Shown piece by piece: positions 61,516 to 64,000 of a DNA stretch of 64,000 bases (its first letter is position 1; every line of letters starts with the position of its first letter). Source of the DNA: Salvelinus alpinus (lineage: Eukaryota; Chordata; Actinopteri; Salmoniformes; Salmonidae). The translations under genes and the position numbers were made by a program. The notes beneath the pieces were generated by a model. The model was not told the origin of the DNA, did no database searches, and worked only from the letters and a program-made list of their open reading frames with translations. Location: positions 14,003,506 to 14,067,505 of the forward strand of contig NC_092122.1 of the NCBI RefSeq assembly GCF_045679555.1. The letters are read 5' to 3'.

Positions 61516-63069
61516 CAGGGTTTCCATTAGCTGGTAAAAGCTGGCTTTCGGATTTTAAAATGCAGGTAAATAAATGAAATAGCCGATGAATAAAATTGGC
61601 GGCGGCCAATTGTCCTAGCGATGAAAATCCCATTGTGAAATAATGCATTTTTTGCCTATTCATTGATGGAAAATCTGTCAGACAGCGCAAGATCTTCTGC
61701 TACAGCATCTCAAACAGCAAATGAATAGGCAACAGAAGGCAGGCTTCATCAGCGTGTCGCACTTTGCAATGATCTGGAGGCAGTATGCAATTTGAGAACA
61801 TATACTTAATTGTTTGAAACCTGAACCTTTTACTTCAAAGTAGCCTAGCCAAAATCGGACCATATCCGTAGAGGAAATTATTTTATGAACATCCTTTCCT
61901 TGTCCAGTAGCCAAAGGCACAGTCCTAGTCATATTAGCAACCCATGCTAGTTGTTGCATATTAAATCTCCCTTCTTAATGTCTAATATATATATATTTTC
62001 ATCTGTCACTTTTAGGGCTGACCCCATTTAGTTGACTGTTCGATAGGCTGTTGGTTGACAGATTTATTTTAGTCAAGCAGTAGCTAATAATAATCACCAT
62101 GGTGTACAAGACAACTGTCTGATTCACGCCTGTCTGAGGGGACTGATCCATTGAGGCCTTGGATGGCACAGTCATCAGACTAAGACGTGCTACTGAAATT
62201 GTATATGGTTACAGCACGATACACACCGATGTTCTGGGGTGGTTGCTGCAGCAGGGAGGACTAGCCAGGCCCGGCACAATCAAATCAATTGCGGTCCGAC
62301 TCCCTCATTTGTATTATTTAATCAAGCTTAACACATCAGACAAGATCAGTGCATATAGTTGATTTTATTAAAACACATAGGATGTCTATATGGAAAAATA
62401 CACTTAACATTTCGACCTATCAATTGGTTGAAATAACAGACTCTGACAGCCTATTTATTTTAGTCGGACAGCCCTATTCACGTTAAACCGCTAGCATGTG
62501 CGGTGCGCTTTTGACAATGGTGTTTTCGCAATTGTGTTATGGAATAAACATTTGCTCATAGCCTAATGCGTTGTGTGTGTTGCTGTGCTTATAATGTGAA
62601 GAAATAATAGTTTTATCAACATTTAAGCAAAATGTTCTGATATGTTGCATCACTCATTGCTTTTTAACGTGTTTTATTTTATGTAGCCTAGACCTACTGG
62701 TTGTATGACTGTGTGAGATCATCCTACAATTGTTCCACAGTCTGTTTGGAATACGCTATTTATTTTTCTACAAGCTGACCAATAGAATAGGTCACTTTTT
62801 CTACTATGGGGGTTAGTAGATTGACAAAGGCTAGTGATTTTGCTTCTTTGTTGTCTTGTTGACTGAGGAAAAGTAAATGTGGATGATTTTTCAAAGTGCG
62901 ACTCAGAATTTGGTGAAGACCACGCATTGTTCATCCTCGACTTGTATGTTCTGTTAATATGAATTACCATAATCTAAATGTGATTTCTGTCATTTTGAGC
63001 ACCGTCCGGTAAATTTTTATATGCTGCCGGTCAAATATCCGTCGCCACATTTTCGTAACGGAATACCTG
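61516..63069 (+). mobile_element. CAGG-terminated hAT-like element, complete copy 2
   Basis: The left end CAGGGTTTCCATTAGCTGG and the inverted right end CGTAACGGAATACCTG share CAGG...TTCCGTTA-type termini. Flanks GTTGTGAC (61508-61515) and GTTATGAC (63070-63077) agree at seven of eight bases, an 8-bp duplication as in hAT. Without its own insertion (62013-62476) the element is about 1.09 kb. A partial copy is at 46510-47478. No transposase frame is visible, so it is non-autonomous. Confidence 0.8.
62013..62476. mobile_element. hAT-like insertion within copy 2 (TAGGGCTGACCCC ends)
   Basis: TAGGGCTGACCCCATTTAG and TTTAGTCGGACAGCCCTA are inverted ends. The flanks GTCACTTT and TTCACGTT agree at six of eight bases. 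In copy 1 the corresponding place (CATCTGTCACGTGAAACCGC, near 47202) is uninterrupted, which proves the insertion. Length 464 bp, non-coding. Confidence 0.88.
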
Positions 63070-63077
63070 GTTATGAC

Positions 63078-63414
63078 GTACAGGTTTTCATAATATATTC
63101 ACTCGACTGTTTCCCTGCAGGTGAAGAACAAATTGACAGAGTTATGGTAATTTGTAAATGCATCTATTTTCCAATCCTCGTAAATGTGTCAATTTCATAG
63201 GCCTACAGCAGTAGCTTATATAGGCCTAATACATAGAATGAGATGGACATGATTTCCTAGGCATTTTGATTTAACTTGATTTAACCTGGGTTAAATAAGA
63301 GACTTGATCCATCCATATTGATTCAGTGAAGAATGAATTTACTACTACTGAGTGTTACTAATACTACTTGGACTACTACTTACCTGTCCTAAGTAAGTGT
63401 GTGTGTTTGTGCAG
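63078..63414 (+). other. Intron 2, last part
   Basis: About 340 bases ending in the GT-rich acceptor of exon 3. Nothing else recognised. Confidence 0.5.
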
Positions 63415-63533
63415 GTATCTGATTGGCCAGGGAGCCAGCGTGGGGGTGGTGAACAGTGAGGGGGAGACACCACTGGACATCGCTGAGGAGGAGGCCATGG
63501 AGGAGCTCCTGAAGAATGAGATCAACCGACAAG
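63415..63533 (+). CDS. ppp1r12a: PPP1R12A coding exon 3 (residues 123-162 plus one base of codon 163)
   Basis: A 119-base exon follows an acceptor made largely of a short GT run (gtgtgtgtttgtgcag). Its first base completes Glu123 begun in exon 2, then it reads YLIGQGASVGVVNSEGE, finishing ankyrin repeat 3, and TPLDIAEEEAMEELLKNEIN, the start of repeat 4. The donor is CAAG|gtacag, phase 1. The family continues in the next exon with the rest of the ankyrin region; that exon lies outside the window. The acidic DIAEEEAMEELL stretch is characteristic of MYPT1. No frameshift or stop is present. Confidence 0.95.
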
Positions 63534-64000
63534 GTACAGACAGACCGCAGCACTGACTCACTCGGTCTGCCCCACACTGACCTGCTAATCAACAACAACT
63601 CTTTCACTTCTGCTTTCAGTTGAACCATTGCCGGTCAAACATTGTCCACCAAGCACATCATTAATGGGGCTTTTTACATCTATGTAATTGGAAGGGATGT
63701 GCCTAAAACGACATAATGGAAATGTTTTTCATTAAGTTTTCAAATTAGATTACTTTTTAATGACAAACGAGTGCTGCTACTTTGCTAGCATCATTCTGTG
63801 TTTGCTACATACCAGGCAGTTATGCGCTGCCTTTCCAAATAGACGGTTAAGGGATGAGAGGTTGTGTGAGTGTGCGCAGTGGATCGTGGTACATGCATCT
63901 AGGCCGCTGTGGCCTCCGGTCATATCAGGAAGCAGGCCTCCAGTGGCGTGCACTCAGCTTGGTTCAATAGCACTACAGCCTCCATGGCCAACACCTCACT
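63534..64000 (+). other. Start of PPP1R12A intron 3
   Basis: Donor gtacag at 63534; no exon or repeat recognised before the window ends. Confidence 0.7.

Larger units (their letters stand above)
32721..63533 (+). other. ppp1r12a: PPP1R12A (MYPT1) gene span, 5' part, exons 1-3 with introns 1 and 2
   Basis: The span joins three coding exons that read as one continuous protein across consensus splice sites. Exon 1 ends at a codon boundary (CAG|gtttgt), exon 2 ends two bases into a codon (GA|gtaagt), and exon 3 ends one base into a codon (CAAG|gtacag); the phases match at every junction. Intron 1 is about 21.1 kb and intron 2 about 9.3 kb, both filled with transposons. The product of this family is the regulatory and targeting subunit of myosin phosphatase. 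It binds the PP1 catalytic subunit through KVxF and ankyrin repeats and directs it to myosin light chain in the cytoplasm. PPP1R12A rather than PPP1R12B is favoured by the start MKMADAKQKRNEQLKRW and the KTKVKFDDG motif. The gene continues beyond base 64000. Salmonids often keep duplicate copies of such genes; which copy this is cannot be told from the window. Confidence 0.95.

Noticed and set aside
32721..63533. Assignment to PPP1R12B (MYPT2) instead of PPP1R12A
   Set aside because: The N-terminus, the KTKVKFDDG docking segment and the DIAEEEAMEELL stretch follow MYPT1; MYPT2 differs in each.

Overview
This window is vertebrate nuclear DNA, almost certainly from a salmonid fish. The evidence is a salmonid-type HpaI tRNA-derived SINE (29611-29795), Tc1/mariner copies of the Sleeping-Beauty-like and related salmonid families, several salmonid-type LINE families, and very long dinucleotide microsatellites. 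I see no prokaryotic genes, no CRISPR array and no host RNA gene. Only one host gene can be supported: the 5' part of PPP1R12A (MYPT1, the myosin-targeting subunit of protein phosphatase 1), on the plus strand. Its first three coding exons are at 32721-32957, 54021-54151 and 63415-63533. They encode residues 1-162 plus the first base of codon 163: the N-terminal helix, the KVKF PP1-docking motif and the ankyrin repeats. The gene runs off the right edge.

Layout. 1-32.5 kb is upstream of PPP1R12A and has no host exon I can defend. It holds a decayed hAT transposase tail (180-395), a foldback MITE (3268-3423), a 596-bp element with 22-bp perfect inverted ends (7584-8179), an 11-bp minisatellite running into a giant (CT)n tract (8515-8866), a complete but mutated Tc1 element with 198-bp identical inverted repeats (10324-11927), an RSg-1/L2-like LINE on the minus strand (about 14363-17960), an L1-like LINE on the plus strand (about 24180-26548), a hAT element split by a Sleeping-Beauty-like Tc1 (26559-28647), an HpaI SINE sitting inside a MITE (29583-29832), and a 5'-truncated Rex1-like LINE (31025-32335) ending about 200 bp before the PPP1R12A promoter. 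The promoter region (32540-32720) has a TCTCGCGAG motif and two TGACGT half-sites.

Intron 1 (32958-54020, about 21 kb) and intron 2 (54152-63414, about 9.3 kb) contain further transposons. Intron 1 has hAT-like elements at 35086-35983 and 36290-37072, a LINE 3' end at 37245-37455, a tRNA-derived SINE at 46303-46415 and a partial copy of a CAGG-terminated element at 46510-47478. Intron 2 has a 3.4-kb multiply nested composite (56261-59677, bounded by a perfect 8-bp target duplication), a LINE fragment interrupting a degenerate minisatellite (60254-61470), and a complete copy of the CAGG-terminated element (61516-63069) that itself carries another hAT-like insertion (62013-62476).

How it fits together. 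PPP1R12A is the only working gene visible. The rest is a layered record of transposon insertion, readable from target-site duplications and interrupted copies. All transposase and reverse-transcriptase frames seen are broken or truncated. I found no convincing new host system. The most notable items are the nested elements, a CAGG-terminated repeat that I cannot name and that occurs in both introns, and the promoter layout next to a LINE tail.
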